Assembly (NCBI GenBank): GCA_947258805.1
Contig: CAMYJV010000003.1
Location: 1-49,558, forward strand
Direction of reading: 5' to 3'
Source of the DNA: an uncultured Gammaproteobacteria bacterium
Lineage (GTDB): Bacteria > Pseudomonadota > Gammaproteobacteria > GCA-2729495
Length of the DNA: 49,558 nt
Positions 1 through 8,468 of the stretch are shown here, piece after piece. Below the pieces are notes generated by a model. That model was not told the DNA's origin. It ran no database searches and saw nothing but the letters and a program-made list of their open reading frames with translations. Each line of letters opens with the position of its first letter. Position 1 is the stretch's first letter. The position numbers and the translations under genes were made by a program.

Positions 1-906
1 GCCAATGAAATCCATCAGATTTGTGTACATGGCCGGTACAGCCATAAATACCGAACAGACAGTACTACCGGTGTTACGGGATAGTTCAGACACCACGCTT
101 TCCGGTTTGAACTGATCGAGCAAGCGCACATGGGCGCCGCTGAGCAAGGCCGTGTGTAATGCAAAGCACAAACCGTGTACATGAAACAGGGGCAGCGCAT
201 GACACAGCACATCATCGGATGTGATTTCCCAGATGCGAATGACGTTGCGGGCATCGTAAACTAGATTCCTGTGAGTCAGGACCGCGCCTTTGGGGTTGCC
301 TGTGGTCCCGGAGGTGTAGATAACCAGGCCCGGATCGTCCGGATGGATGTCGATAGCCGGCACGGCTTCAGCTGCCGATCGGAAAAAATCGATTTGCTGG
401 TATGGCTGCACGGTGGATATTTCCAGCAACTGCGCGTTGGGATCGATGTCCTGGACCAAGGCCTTTTTTTCCCGCTTCATTCGATGTTGCCACTGGAAAT
501 ACTGCGACACGGACACATCAGCAGGGTTGCGTGCCAGCAGGACCGTCTTGATGCCGTAGAAATCGGCCTTGGTTTCCGCGTTGCCCGTGTAGTCCTTGAT
601 GAAGTTGTCGTGGGTAAAGAACATCTTCGGGATGGCGGCATTGCGGCGGTGGAAGTTGTCAAAGTTAATCAGCCTGGGCTTGTCGAAGCCGTACTTGGCC
701 TGGTAGAACCGCGAGACCATGACCCGGAGCCAGGTGCGACCGCTGTTGCCGTAAGACGCTACGGTGCAGTCGGTGCGGCGCAGTTTCCGATATTGCTCCC
801 AGCCGCGGTGCCGCCGTTCGATTTCCAGTCGCCTTTCTTCGGGCAGGAAAAATACCGACTTCTTGACGATGAAGCGGTTAAATTTCTTGATGGGTGTGTG
901 CAGCAT
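1..906 (-). CDS. Partial sulfotransferase / AMP-forming acyl-CoA ligase chimera
   Basis: This gene runs off the left edge, so its C-terminus is missing; 302 codons are visible from an ATG at 906. Residues 1-145 look like a PAPS-dependent sulfotransferase: a 5'-phosphosulfate loop at 50-60 (ASYGNSGRTWL) and a 3'-phosphate site at 123-138 (LLARNPADVSVSQYFQ). Without a stop or frame change the protein becomes an AMP-binding ligase: P-loop signature YTSGTTGNPKG at 197-207, then LPLFHVHGL, a pattern close to MatB-type malonyl-CoA synthetases. Each domain is incomplete: a normal sulfotransferase has another 100 or more residues, and a ligase usually has its own N-terminal half before the P-loop. 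It may be a genuine deletion fusion or an assembly join. No convincing ribosome binding site precedes 906; the frame stays open upstream to a stop at 1057-1059. Confidence 0.72.
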   Translation of the reverse strand, partial: MLHTPIKKFNRFIVKKSVFFLPEERRLEIERRHRGWEQYRKLRRTDCTVASYGNSGRTWLRVMVSRFYQAKYGFDKPRLINFDNFHRRNAAIPKMFFTHDNFIKDYTGNAETKADFYGIKTVLLARNPADVSVSQYFQWQHRMKREKKALVQDIDPNAQLLEISTVQPYQQIDFFRSAAEAVPAIDIHPDDPGLVIYTSGTTGNPKGAVLTHRNLVYDARNVIRIWEITSDDVLCHALPLFHVHGLCFALHTALLSGAHVRLLDQFKPESVVSELSRNTGSTVCSVFMAVPAMYTNLMDFIG

Positions 907-1064
907 ATTTAACGAGTTGATGCTCGACCCTGGCGTACTCAGGCGCGCGAGGACTTGGACAAGCTGCGTGGGCGCCTGTACGGGCTGTCGTTGCCCGTAG
1001 ATTGTCTCACAACAAGATGAGCCAGACCGCTGGCAGGCCTGGTCCAGGGCCCGGAATCAGAACG

Positions 1065-1400
1065 TTATTCCTCCAGGAATTCGATCAGGTCGCCGATTTC
1101 GTTAGCCGGCAGACGGCTGGGGATCTGGCCGGCGGTCGGGTGGTTGAGGATTGCCTGGCGCAGGTCTTCCGAGCTCAGGGCCTTGAGTGTTTGCAGGGAC
1201 GGACCCCGGCCTGCCGGCCCGTGGCAGGCGCCGCAGTTGGTTGCAAACAAATCCTGCCCCGTCATGGCGGCGGCCTCCTGCGCCTGCTCCGTGGCGGCAG
1301 CCTCGGCGGGTGGTTCCTCGGCAGGTCCGCAGGCGGCCAGCAGTATCGCAAGGCAGCCGATAGCCCAGTTCGGCGAGTTGGGGCGGTCATCACACTGCAT
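1065..1400 (-). CDS. Small lipoprotein cytochrome c
   Basis: This 111-residue protein has a signal sequence ending in a lipobox (LAAC, Cys24), so it should be anchored by lipid on the periplasmic face of a membrane. An acidic Ala/Glu-rich linker (about 26-47) leads to a mono-haem cytochrome c domain with the haem motif CGACH at 56-60. The place where class I cytochromes normally carry the distal Met reads GQIPSRLP, and there is no Met after residue 46. His87 is the only other histidine in the domain. The protein presumably carries electrons, but its partner is not indicated by the neighbours. It lies leftward between the chimeric ligase gene and a transporter gene read in the same direction. 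Confidence 0.85.
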   Translation of the reverse strand: MQCDDRPNSPNWAIGCLAILLAACGPAEEPPAEAAATEQAQEAAAMTGQDLFATNCGACHGPAGRGPSLQTLKALSSEDLRQAILNHPTAGQIPSRLPANEIGDLIEFLEE

Positions 1401-1486
1401 GTGTTCACTCCAGCGACGGCGGGGTTGTAGCCGTGCCCATTATAGGCCGAGCCTCGGGGCAGAAAATCCGCCCGGACCGGCGCCGG

Positions 1487-3202
1487 TCAAAGGGCCGCGA
1501 TGAGCGTCCCGGCAAAGGTGAGTAGTACGTTCGCGATGGTATAGGTGCCGGCGTAGCCGAGTGCGGGCACCGGACTGCGGGCCGCCTCGTTGATGACGTT
1601 CAGCGCCGGTGTGCTGGTCATCGCGCCGGTCACCGAGCCGAGCAGCAGGGCCGGATTCAGTTTCATCCAGTGGCGGCCGATCAGGTAGGCCACGATGGCC
1701 GGCACCAGCGTGATCACCAGGCCCATCAAAACGATGGTCGGGCCAACGGAAGCCAGGGAATCCAGGATGCCCCCGCCGGCATTGAGCCCGACCTGCGCCA
1801 TGAACAGCATCAGGCCCAGTTCACGCAGCAGGTAGCGCGCCGCCCTCGGCACGCGGCCGAAGCTGGGGTTCAGGGAACTCGCCGAGCCGATCAGGATGCC
1901 GGCCAGCAGCAGGCCGCCCGCCATGCCAAGGCCGATGGACACGTTGCCAACCTTGATCATCAGCATGCCCACTAGCACGCCGGCGGCGATGCCGAAGGAA
2001 AAGGTCACCAGGTCCGTTTCTTCGATCTCTTCCTCGATGTGTCCCACCAGTTCCGCCACCTCCTCGAGCCGGGACCGCTCCGCGGTGATCGTCAGTCGGT
2101 CGCCCCGCTGCATCAGCACGTTGTCGCTCAACGGCAGCTCGATTCCGGCGCGCGTGATGCTGGTGACGAAGCAACCGAATTTGCCGACGACATCCTGTTT
2201 CTTCAGGGGCAGGCCCACCACCGCCTTGTTCAGCACGACGACGTCGCGCGATATCACGTCATAATTCAGCAGTTCGTTGTCGAGCACTTCCTGCCCCACA
2301 CGATCCTGGACTTGCCGATGCACGTCGATGCTCGCGAAGATCGATATCACGTCGCCTTTCTGGAGCTCGAGCTCAGGCTGTGGTTCAAGGAATTCGTTGC
2401 CGCGCCTGATGCGCAATGGCACCAACGGTAACTTCAGCTCCAGCTGGCGCTGGCTCAAAGTCTTGCCCACACCGTCGCCCTGGATCTCGTAGGCACGAAT
2501 CACCGGTGGCCCTTCGGCGTCTCTTGCCCGGCTGCGTTTTGTGGTCAGACCGCGCTCACGTTCCAGGGCTTTCGCTTCCTTGGCGAGATCGATGCCCGAC
2601 AGGGTCGGCAGGTAGCGCACGAAGGCAATCGTGCCCAGGGTGCCGCCGAGGTAGGTGATCGCATACCCGATGCTGACGTTTTGGATGGCCTGCGCGGGGG
2701 TGATGTCTCCCAGGTGGCCGAGACCGGACCTGAAGGCGTCGCTGGCCCCGGCGAGGGACGGGGTGCTGGTCAGCGCGCCCGCAAACAGTCCCGCGTCGTA
2801 GCCCGGCGGCAGGTCTGTGAACGCACCGAACAGCAGGATCAGCCCCACGCCCGTGCCGGCCACGATGAAGGACAGCGCCACGTAGCGCGGTCCGTCGGCC
2901 ATGAAGGCGCTGAAAAAGCTCGGGCCGGCCTGCAGGCCGACAGAAAAAATAAACAGCGCGAAGCCGAAGGTGCCGACCATGGGCGAGATCGTCAGTCCCC
3001 AGTTGCCGAAGACCAGGCCAATCACCAGCACGCCGATGGTCGGGCCCAGCTTGTTGCCGAAGATCTTGATATCGCCCACCAGGTAGCCGATACCGAGCAC
3101 GGAGAAGATCAGCAGCATCGGGCTGTCTGTCAGCAGCTGGAGGATGTCGATTTCCAAAGTTCTCGGCTCCATTCGGGCCGCTCGCCAGCGGCGCTGATCC
3201 AT
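1487..3202 (-). CDS. AspT/YidE/YbjL-type transporter with two TrkA-C domains
   Basis: A 571-residue inner-membrane protein of the aspartate:alanine exchanger family, close in layout to E. coli YbjL (about 560 residues). Two similar membrane halves (about 25-200 and 400-571) flank two cytosolic TrkA-C (RCK-C) domains (about 225-385). The duplicated signature of the family is visible as TSTPSLAGASDA in the first half and TSTPALNVINEAA in the second, and the C-terminal ALGYAGTYTIANVLLTFAGT is nearly identical to YbjL. The substrate is unknown; AspT exchanges aspartate for alanine, but most family members are uncharacterised. The start is uncertain: ATG at 3202, or ATG at 3172 (MEPRTLEID), which sits nearer the first helix as in homologues. 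Neither has a strong ribosome binding site. Confidence 0.9.
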   Translation of the reverse strand: MDQRRWRAARMEPRTLEIDILQLLTDSPMLLIFSVLGIGYLVGDIKIFGNKLGPTIGVLVIGLVFGNWGLTISPMVGTFGFALFIFSVGLQAGPSFFSAFMADGPRYVALSFIVAGTGVGLILLFGAFTDLPPGYDAGLFAGALTSTPSLAGASDAFRSGLGHLGDITPAQAIQNVSIGYAITYLGGTLGTIAFVRYLPTLSGIDLAKEAKALERERGLTTKRSRARDAEGPPVIRAYEIQGDGVGKTLSQRQLELKLPLVPLRIRRGNEFLEPQPELELQKGDVISIFASIDVHRQVQDRVGQEVLDNELLNYDVISRDVVVLNKAVVGLPLKKQDVVGKFGCFVTSITRAGIELPLSDNVLMQRGDRLTITAERSRLEEVAELVGHIEEEIEETDLVTFSFGIAAGVLVGMLMIKVGNVSIGLGMAGGLLLAGILIGSASSLNPSFGRVPRAARYLLRELGLMLFMAQVGLNAGGGILDSLASVGPTIVLMGLVITLVPAIVAYLIGRHWMKLNPALLLGSVTGAMTSTPALNVINEAARSPVPALGYAGTYTIANVLLTFAGTLIAAL

Positions 3203-3302
3203 AGGGTAGTCGGAGTGACCGGGCGTGCTTCCCAGGGCGCCGGTTTATGCTATTTCTAGCGCCCTTGTCCCAGCCCCTGGTAGCAGCGATGGAGTGTAGC
3301 GT

Positions 3303-4117
3303 ATGAATCACCTGACCCGGCTCGTTGGCGGCTTTGCCGCGCTGGCTTTGCTGGCTGCTGTCGAGGTTTTCGCGGGTGCCCACGGTGGTGCCGGCGTTTC
3401 CAAGGTCGACGAGCTGCCGGCCAGGTCAGGGGACTGGTCGGCAGAGGAGATTCGCAAGGGCCGCGAACAGCTGGTGCGAGCCTTCGACGCCGCATGGATT
3501 CGCATCATCGCCAGCAGGCGTGATCAGGAGGTGATCGCGAAGAATCCGCCCAATCAGCCCGGCGCAGCTGGCAGCTATATGGTGCGGCTGGTGGACTGTC
3601 TGCCATTGCCCGATCTCGCGCCGTGGCCAGAGAAGCCGGTGGGCATGTTCAAGGACATCCTGGACACCGGCGTGATCCGGCAGTTGGTGCAAGGTGTGCC
3701 CGAGACGCCGGCGAATACCTCGTGGTACTTCTCGTCGATTAGCCAGGCTTACCAGGACATGGTGATCGAAGAGATCGAGAAGCAATACGGGGTAGAACTG
3801 GAGGTCGAGAGCGTGGTGCTGCCGCCGGGCCGCTGGCCACCCAGACCGCCAAGGCTTACCTGCCCGAGCACACGGTCAAGACCAAGTACATCAACGATCT
3901 CACCATGTGTGATAAGGCCATTAAGAAAGGCGAGCTGGACGTGATTTTCGGCCCGTTGCACGATCTGAGCGTGGCGGATATCGACGGTTACAAGTCGGTG
4001 CACACGCTGATCGTGGCCGGGACGCCGCTGTGGGTCGCGCTGGAGGGTATCAATTGTCCGGCGGACGGCGGCGGCAAGAAGGGTGAGCCCAACTGCTACG
4101 AGATGGATCCCCCCTAG
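3303..4117 (+). pseudogene. Exported substrate-binding-like protein, interrupted by a one-base frameshift
   Basis: An ATG at 3303 opens a Sec signal peptide (about 1-24, cleavage likely after VFA, leaving GAHGG as the mature end). The frame stays meaningful to about residue 175 and then becomes Pro/Arg-rich low-quality sequence ending at 3944. Coherent protein resumes in the +2 frame from about 3830 (LATQTAKAYLPEHTVKTKY) and ends at 4117. One missing G in the GGG run at 3827-3829 would restore a single protein of about 271 residues. The joined protein looks like a type 2 periplasmic binding protein fold, with a late segment GELDVIFGPLHDLS, but I cannot name the family. It is divergent from the AspT-type transporter gene by 100 bases. 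Whether the frameshift is real or a homopolymer error cannot be told from one sequence. Confidence 0.7.
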
Positions 4118-4141
4118 GTTTAGTCGGCTTGATTAGATGAG

Positions 4142-5005
4142 GTGCATCGCGTGATCCTGGTGACAGGGGCCTCCGGCAAGACCGGTACCGAGGTGGCCCG
4201 GCGGCTGTCGGCGGCCAGGGTGCCGTTTCGGGCCCTGGTAAGAAGTGCAGAGAAAGGTGAGCCCCTCGCCGCGCTGGGCGCCGAAATCGCGGTGGGGGAC
4301 CTGGCCGACGACATGTCGGTGCGCACTGCGCTTGCCGGCGTCGACAAGGCCGTGCTGATCATGCCGAACGGCGAACAGCAGCAGGCGATGGAGACGCAGT
4401 TCACGGACCTGGCGGTCGAAGCGGGCGTGAAGCACCTCGTCTACCTGTCCTCTATCGAGTCCGTACCGGAGAACAAGAACCCGATCACGCAGATGCACGT
4501 GGCGGTGGAAAACCACATTCGGCAGTCGGGCATCAACTGGACGCTGATACGCCCCAGTTTCTTCATGCAGATCTTCGTGAGTTCCGCGCCGGGAATTCGC
4601 GAGCGCGGCGAGCTGGTCATGCCAACGGGGCAGGGTACCGTCGCAACCACTGACCTGCGCGACGTGGCCGAGGTGATCGAGCTGGTGCTGACGACAGGGG
4701 GTCACACCGGCAAGAGCTACGACCTGACCGGACCCGAGTTGCTGACACTGGACGACTGCGCTGCGCGCTTCACCAAGGTGCTGGGCCGCGAAGTGCGGCA
4801 CATTGACCCGCCGCTGGAGAAGTTTGCGGAACGGCTGCGGTCCGTTGGGCTGCCCGAATGGCGCGTCCTGGCCGTGTGCAAGGAATTTGAAGGGATACAG
4901 CGCGGCATCATCGACCATACGACGCCCACCGTGGCCGAGCTGCTCGGGCGCCCGCCGCGATCGCTGGAAGAGTTTATCGCCGATCACATCGACCTGTTTC
5001 GCTAG
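4142..5005 (+). CDS. NmrA-like NAD(P)-binding reductase (atypical SDR)
   Basis: A 287-residue protein with an N-terminal Rossmann motif VTGASGKTGTEVARRL (about 7-22), typical of the NmrA/HSCARG and NAD(P)H:quinone oxidoreductase-type atypical SDRs. Residues 95-110 carry the strand HLVYLSSIES, and TLIRPSFFMQ (about 138-147) matches the region after the active site in this group. The usual Tyr-x-x-x-Lys pair is not obvious, as is common in NmrA-like regulators, so it may bind rather than turn over a cofactor. Translation starts at GTG 4142; the ATG just upstream (4137) is in another frame and stops at once. The gene begins 24 bases after the frameshifted gene, so the two may be co-transcribed, and it is convergent with the histidine kinase gene. 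Confidence 0.85.
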   Translation: MHRVILVTGASGKTGTEVARRLSAARVPFRALVRSAEKGEPLAALGAEIAVGDLADDMSVRTALAGVDKAVLIMPNGEQQQAMETQFTDLAVEAGVKHLVYLSSIESVPENKNPITQMHVAVENHIRQSGINWTLIRPSFFMQIFVSSAPGIRERGELVMPTGQGTVATTDLRDVAEVIELVLTTGGHTGKSYDLTGPELLTLDDCAARFTKVLGREVRHIDPPLEKFAERLRSVGLPEWRVLAVCKEFEGIQRGIIDHTTPTVAELLGRPPRSLEEFIADHIDLFR

Positions 5006-5044
5006 TCGCTCGACACTGTTTGATGCCGCAGCCGGACTGCGCGG

Positions 5045-6403
5045 TCAGCTCATGTCAGCTTCGTTCAACCTGACGGTTATGATCAGCCCGCCGCCTGGCC
5101 GTGCGGAGGCTACGACCTCACCGTCGTGGGCCTCGAATACACGTTTCGCGATGGCGAGCCCCAGCCCGCTGCCTGACGAGTGATCTGCGGTTTCCGGCGC
5201 GCGAAAGAACGGTTCGAAGATCCGTTCCAGGTACTCTTCGGCCACGCCCGGTCCATGATCGCCGATTGCCACTTCGAAGCCGTGCGCGGTGCGCCGCGCG
5301 CGGATCTCGACAGTGCTGTTCGGTCTGGTGTGGCGGATCGCGTTGCGTAGTATGTTTTCGAAGCCGCTGCGTAGCAGTTCGGGATCGCCGACCAGGGTCA
5401 TTCGCCTTTCCGTATTGAGCTGCAGCCGGCAGCCCTTCGCCGCCGCTTCGACCTCTTCGGTATTCACCAGCTCCGTCAGCAGTTTGCCGAGCCGGATCAG
5501 CCGCGGCGATGATGTGCCCACCGCATCCAGTCGCGAAAATTTCAGCATGGCGCCTATCGTCTCGTTCATGCGACCAATTTCCGCGTCTATCTGTTCGCGC
5601 TCCGCGGCCGTCAGCGACTGCCGGTGACTGGCCAGGGCCAGTGCTGCCTGCAGCCGCGCCAGCGGCGAGCGCAGCTCGTGGGACATTTCCTGGAGCAGCT
5701 GTTCGCGCGCAGAGATCAGCTGTTCCAGCCGGTCGGCCATCGCGTTGAAATCCGCCGCAAGGCTGCCGAGCTCGTCGGTGCGATGGGCAACGCTTGTCGG
5801 GACGCGGGCATGCACCTGGCCTGAAGCCAGCTCGCGAACGGCGTGCTGTAGTTCGCGGATGGGCCGGCCAATGGCGCGGGCGATCACCAGCGCGACAACG
5901 CCAGCCACGAGCAACGCGACGGCGATCAGGCTGAGCCGGGTGGCAGCGCTGCCCCACAAGGTAATGCTCTTCGGCAGCACCAGGAAACTCAGCACTTCAC
6001 CATCGGGGGCAACGAGCCGCGGCGTGAGCCGCAGCTCCAGGTAGTTGTCGTTTGGATCATCCTGCGGGTCGGGGACGACAGACTCCTGGACGAAGGCGGC
6101 AAACTCTGGCGGCAGCGGCCGCGCCAGCAGATCTTTGCCGCCCGCGTTGAGTATGTAGATGGAAATGTCGGGCTCCGTCGCCGCATGATCTTCCAGCCAC
6201 CGTTGCAGGGCGGGTTGGCCACCAGTGGCGAGTGCTTCTGCGGCCTCGCGTGCCAGCGGGCTTTGCCGGGCAGCGATATACCCGCGGAGTTCGTAAGATG
6301 CGATCACGAACACGCTGACGGCGCCGATCAGGCTGAAGGCGATTAGCGCCGCGCCGATATACACGACCATTCGCAGGTAGAGCCGAGAAACCGGAATCTG
6401 CAC
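5045..6403 (-). CDS. Sensor histidine kinase, CpxA-like
   Basis: A 452-residue membrane histidine kinase. A first membrane helix (about 11-36) and a second (about 153-176) enclose a periplasmic sensor of about 115 residues. HAMP follows (about 177-230), then the HisKA box EMSHELRSPLARLQ with phospho-accepting His242. The ATPase domain has an N box (FENILRNAIRHT, Asn350 and Asn354), G1 DHGPG at 382-386 and G2 GSGLGLAIAK at 411-420. All catalytic motifs are present. It is read after the response regulator gene with 3 bases between them, so they form an operon and almost certainly a signalling pair. The layout resembles CpxAR envelope-stress systems, but the sensor region is not diagnostic, so the signal is unknown. 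Confidence 0.93.
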   Translation of the reverse strand: MQIPVSRLYLRMVVYIGAALIAFSLIGAVSVFVIASYELRGYIAARQSPLAREAAEALATGGQPALQRWLEDHAATEPDISIYILNAGGKDLLARPLPPEFAAFVQESVVPDPQDDPNDNYLELRLTPRLVAPDGEVLSFLVLPKSITLWGSAATRLSLIAVALLVAGVVALVIARAIGRPIRELQHAVRELASGQVHARVPTSVAHRTDELGSLAADFNAMADRLEQLISAREQLLQEMSHELRSPLARLQAALALASHRQSLTAAEREQIDAEIGRMNETIGAMLKFSRLDAVGTSSPRLIRLGKLLTELVNTEEVEAAAKGCRLQLNTERRMTLVGDPELLRSGFENILRNAIRHTRPNSTVEIRARRTAHGFEVAIGDHGPGVAEEYLERIFEPFFRAPETADHSSGSGLGLAIAKRVFEAHDGEVVASARPGGGLIITVRLNEADMS

Positions 6404-6406
6404 CGG

Positions 6407-7123
6407 TCAGTCGTCCTGGCCGAGGGCGTCGTCGATGACGTAACCATGGCCACGCAGGCCGCGAATGGCTTCGCGTGGAATGCCTTCCGCAGCCAGTTTC
6501 TTGCGCAGTTTGCTGATCAAAGTGTCGATGCTGCGGTCGTAGGCTTCCAGCGGTCGGTCCAGCGCCAGTTGGGTAAGCTGACCGCGGGACATGACCTGTC
6601 CCGGGTGGCGCATCAGTTGTTCCAGCACCCGCATTTCGCCGGCGGTGAGCGGCACGGGTTTGCCTTCGGCGGTCAGCGCCCGACGGCTGCAGTCCAGGCG
6701 CAGGGGGCCTACCTCCAGCACTTGCTCTTCCGCTACTGCCGGCGCCGGTTGCATGGAGCGCTTCAGTACTGCCTGGATCCGGGCCGTCAGTTCCAGTGGA
6801 TTGCAGGGTTTGGGCAAGTAGTCATCTGCGCCACCCATCAGGCCGAGTATGCGTTCGGATTCTTCGCCCCGCGCCGTCAGCATGATCACGGGCAGCTGGT
6901 GCTGCTCACGCAGCTGACGCAGCACGTCGAAGCCGCTGATACCCGGCAGCATCACGTCAAGCACCATCAGGTCCGGCAGATCTTTGCCGAGGCTATCGAG
7001 GGCGGCCTGGCCATCGTGCAGCACGTCGACCCGAAAACCCTGCAGCTCCAGGAATTCCCGGAGCATCGACGCCAGTTGGCGGTCGTCATCGACCAGCAGA
7101 ATTTGGGGCGCTTTGTCAGTCAT
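6407..7123 (-). CDS. OmpR/PhoB-family response regulator, CpxR-like
   Basis: A 238-residue two-domain regulator. The receiver has the acidic pocket Asp12-Asp13, phospho-acceptor Asp56 (LMVLDVMLP), Thr83 (MLTARGEE) and Lys105 (DYLPKP), so it should be phosphorylated by the kinase encoded next door. From about 135 a winged-helix DNA-binding domain follows, ending in the usual RGLRGHGYVI hairpin. It is the first gene of a leftward operon with the kinase. The 238-base gap to the divergent membrane protein gene at 7362 should hold its promoter; I found no clear direct-repeat CpxR-type box there. Confidence 0.94.
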   Translation of the reverse strand: MTDKAPQILLVDDDRQLASMLREFLELQGFRVDVLHDGQAALDSLGKDLPDLMVLDVMLPGISGFDVLRQLREQHQLPVIMLTARGEESERILGLMGGADDYLPKPCNPLELTARIQAVLKRSMQPAPAVAEEQVLEVGPLRLDCSRRALTAEGKPVPLTAGEMRVLEQLMRHPGQVMSRGQLTQLALDRPLEAYDRSIDTLISKLRKKLAAEGIPREAIRGLRGHGYVIDDALGQDD

Positions 7124-7361
7124 CTTTGCAGGGGTGGCTGTTAGCAGAATAATGCCTGCTGTTGACCACGGGTTGACACATCACGCGTCGGCGGCTGCAT
7201 ACAATGGACGCTGGGATCGGGGGAGCCTGGCATGTCGTGGCAACAGGCGCCGCGGCGCCAGGAGTTCGTCATATCAGCAATGAGACGGGACCGGTTCCAG
7301 ACCAGAGTATGCTGCGAGACAGCAGCCAAGAACAGCACCTGAGAGTGCAGGAGAAGGCAGT

Positions 7362-8288
7362 ATGAGTACGGAAGCCGCGCAGCCAGCGCCACAGAACCGT
7401 CTCCTTCAATTGTTTTACCGGCCCCCGTTCGTTGGCCTGGTGGCCTTCACCATCGTCTTCGTGGTGCAGGGGATCGGCCACACCGTGATGATCATGATGG
7501 AGAACGTGTTCGGCGAGGAATACGTCTACCAGTCCGCGTTCGCTCTCGGCGCCGTGGGCGCCCTGATGCTGTGGTATGGCATGAAGTACTGCGGCGATGT
7601 CGCAGCCACGTGGATGGGATTCTGGGCCGGTACCTTGCTTTGGACCGGCTGGGTGGAGTTTGCCTTTGTCTGGAATGCGAACTTTCTCGGGGTGCCCGAC
7701 CTGATGGATCAATACGTGCCCGGCGAGATCGCCACGAAGGCCGAGTACCTCGTGATGATGTCGTCTGTCGGTGTACTGTTGGCCACCATGTGTTTCTTCG
7801 TGCTGAATCCGGAAACGAAGTGCAACATGTTCGTCTGGATGCAGCGCAACCTGAAGATGCGTACCGGCAAGCCGAGCCGCGGCTATCAGCGCAATTTCGC
7901 CGCGATCACATGTCTTGAGACCATCTACGTCGTCTGGTTTTGCTACGTTGCGTTGCTGTTTATCTACGATGAATCGATCTTGGGCGATCGACATCCGGTG
8001 ACGTATGGGTTGTTTTTTGCCAATACGGTCTGGGCGATCTACCTGCTACAGCGCCTGGTGCGTTTCTGGAAAGTGACCACTGCTATTCGCTACGGGATCC
8101 CCACGGCCATCATCGCGTGGAACAGTGTCGAGATCGCCGGGCGCTGGCACCTGTACACCGAGTTCTGGGAGAAACCATCGGAGTTTGCGCTGGAGATGGG
8201 GCTGATCACCGGTGCAATTGCCGTTGCGGCCCTGCTGGTAATACGCACCCCGCAGCACAAGAAGGCCGAACTAACGGGTCAGGTTTGA
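7362..8288 (+). CDS. Eight-helix integral membrane protein of unknown family
   Basis: I do not recognise the family of this 308-residue protein. Hydrophobicity suggests eight membrane helices between about residues 23 and 297, a short cytosolic N-terminus and a charged tail. Several polar or charged residues sit in or beside helices: GHTVMIMMENVFGE after the first, WTGWVEFAFVW in the third, and VEIAGRWHLYTEFWEKP in the seventh-to-eighth region. Repeated Glu, His and Trp in such places suggest a bound cofactor or metal, but this is inference. A ribosome binding site (AGGAG, 7350-7354) precedes the ATG. It is divergent from the two-component operon, which could control it. Small clusters of Cys (KYCGD, TKCNM, TCLET) are spread out and not haem motifs. 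Confidence 0.75.
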   Translation: MSTEAAQPAPQNRLLQLFYRPPFVGLVAFTIVFVVQGIGHTVMIMMENVFGEEYVYQSAFALGAVGALMLWYGMKYCGDVAATWMGFWAGTLLWTGWVEFAFVWNANFLGVPDLMDQYVPGEIATKAEYLVMMSSVGVLLATMCFFVLNPETKCNMFVWMQRNLKMRTGKPSRGYQRNFAAITCLETIYVVWFCYVALLFIYDESILGDRHPVTYGLFFANTVWAIYLLQRLVRFWKVTTAIRYGIPTAIIAWNSVEIAGRWHLYTEFWEKPSEFALEMGLITGAIAVAALLVIRTPQHKKAELTGQV

Positions 8289-8447
8289 CGCCACGTCGAA
8301 ACGCCTGATGCCTGGCTCCGGCCGCTGAGCAACGTTGCCTGAAACTGATAACAGGCGATGCAGTTTGCCACTTGTGTCCAGCTCGTGGCGCCGGTGTCCA
8401 GGCACTGGTTTACCGTCGGCGAATCGAATCCTAAGATGCTAAGCTCA

Positions 8448-8468
8448 AGCTCAACCGGGGGTTGAGCT
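8448..8468 (+). promoter_or_regulatory. Hairpin abutting the start codon of the ketoacyl synthase gene
   Basis: AGCTCAAC (8448-8455) and GTTGAGCT (8461-8468) form a perfect 8-base-pair stem with a five-base loop, CGGGG. The ATG at 8469 follows directly. The only purine-rich sequence near the start is the G run of the loop and the first bases of the right arm, so folding of the mRNA should control access to the start. Confidence 0.55.

Noticed and set aside
7173..7205. TTGACA at 7173-7178 with TACAAT at 7200-7205 as a promoter
   Set aside because: The spacer is 21 bases, too long for sigma-70, and no better -10 lies at 16-18 bases.
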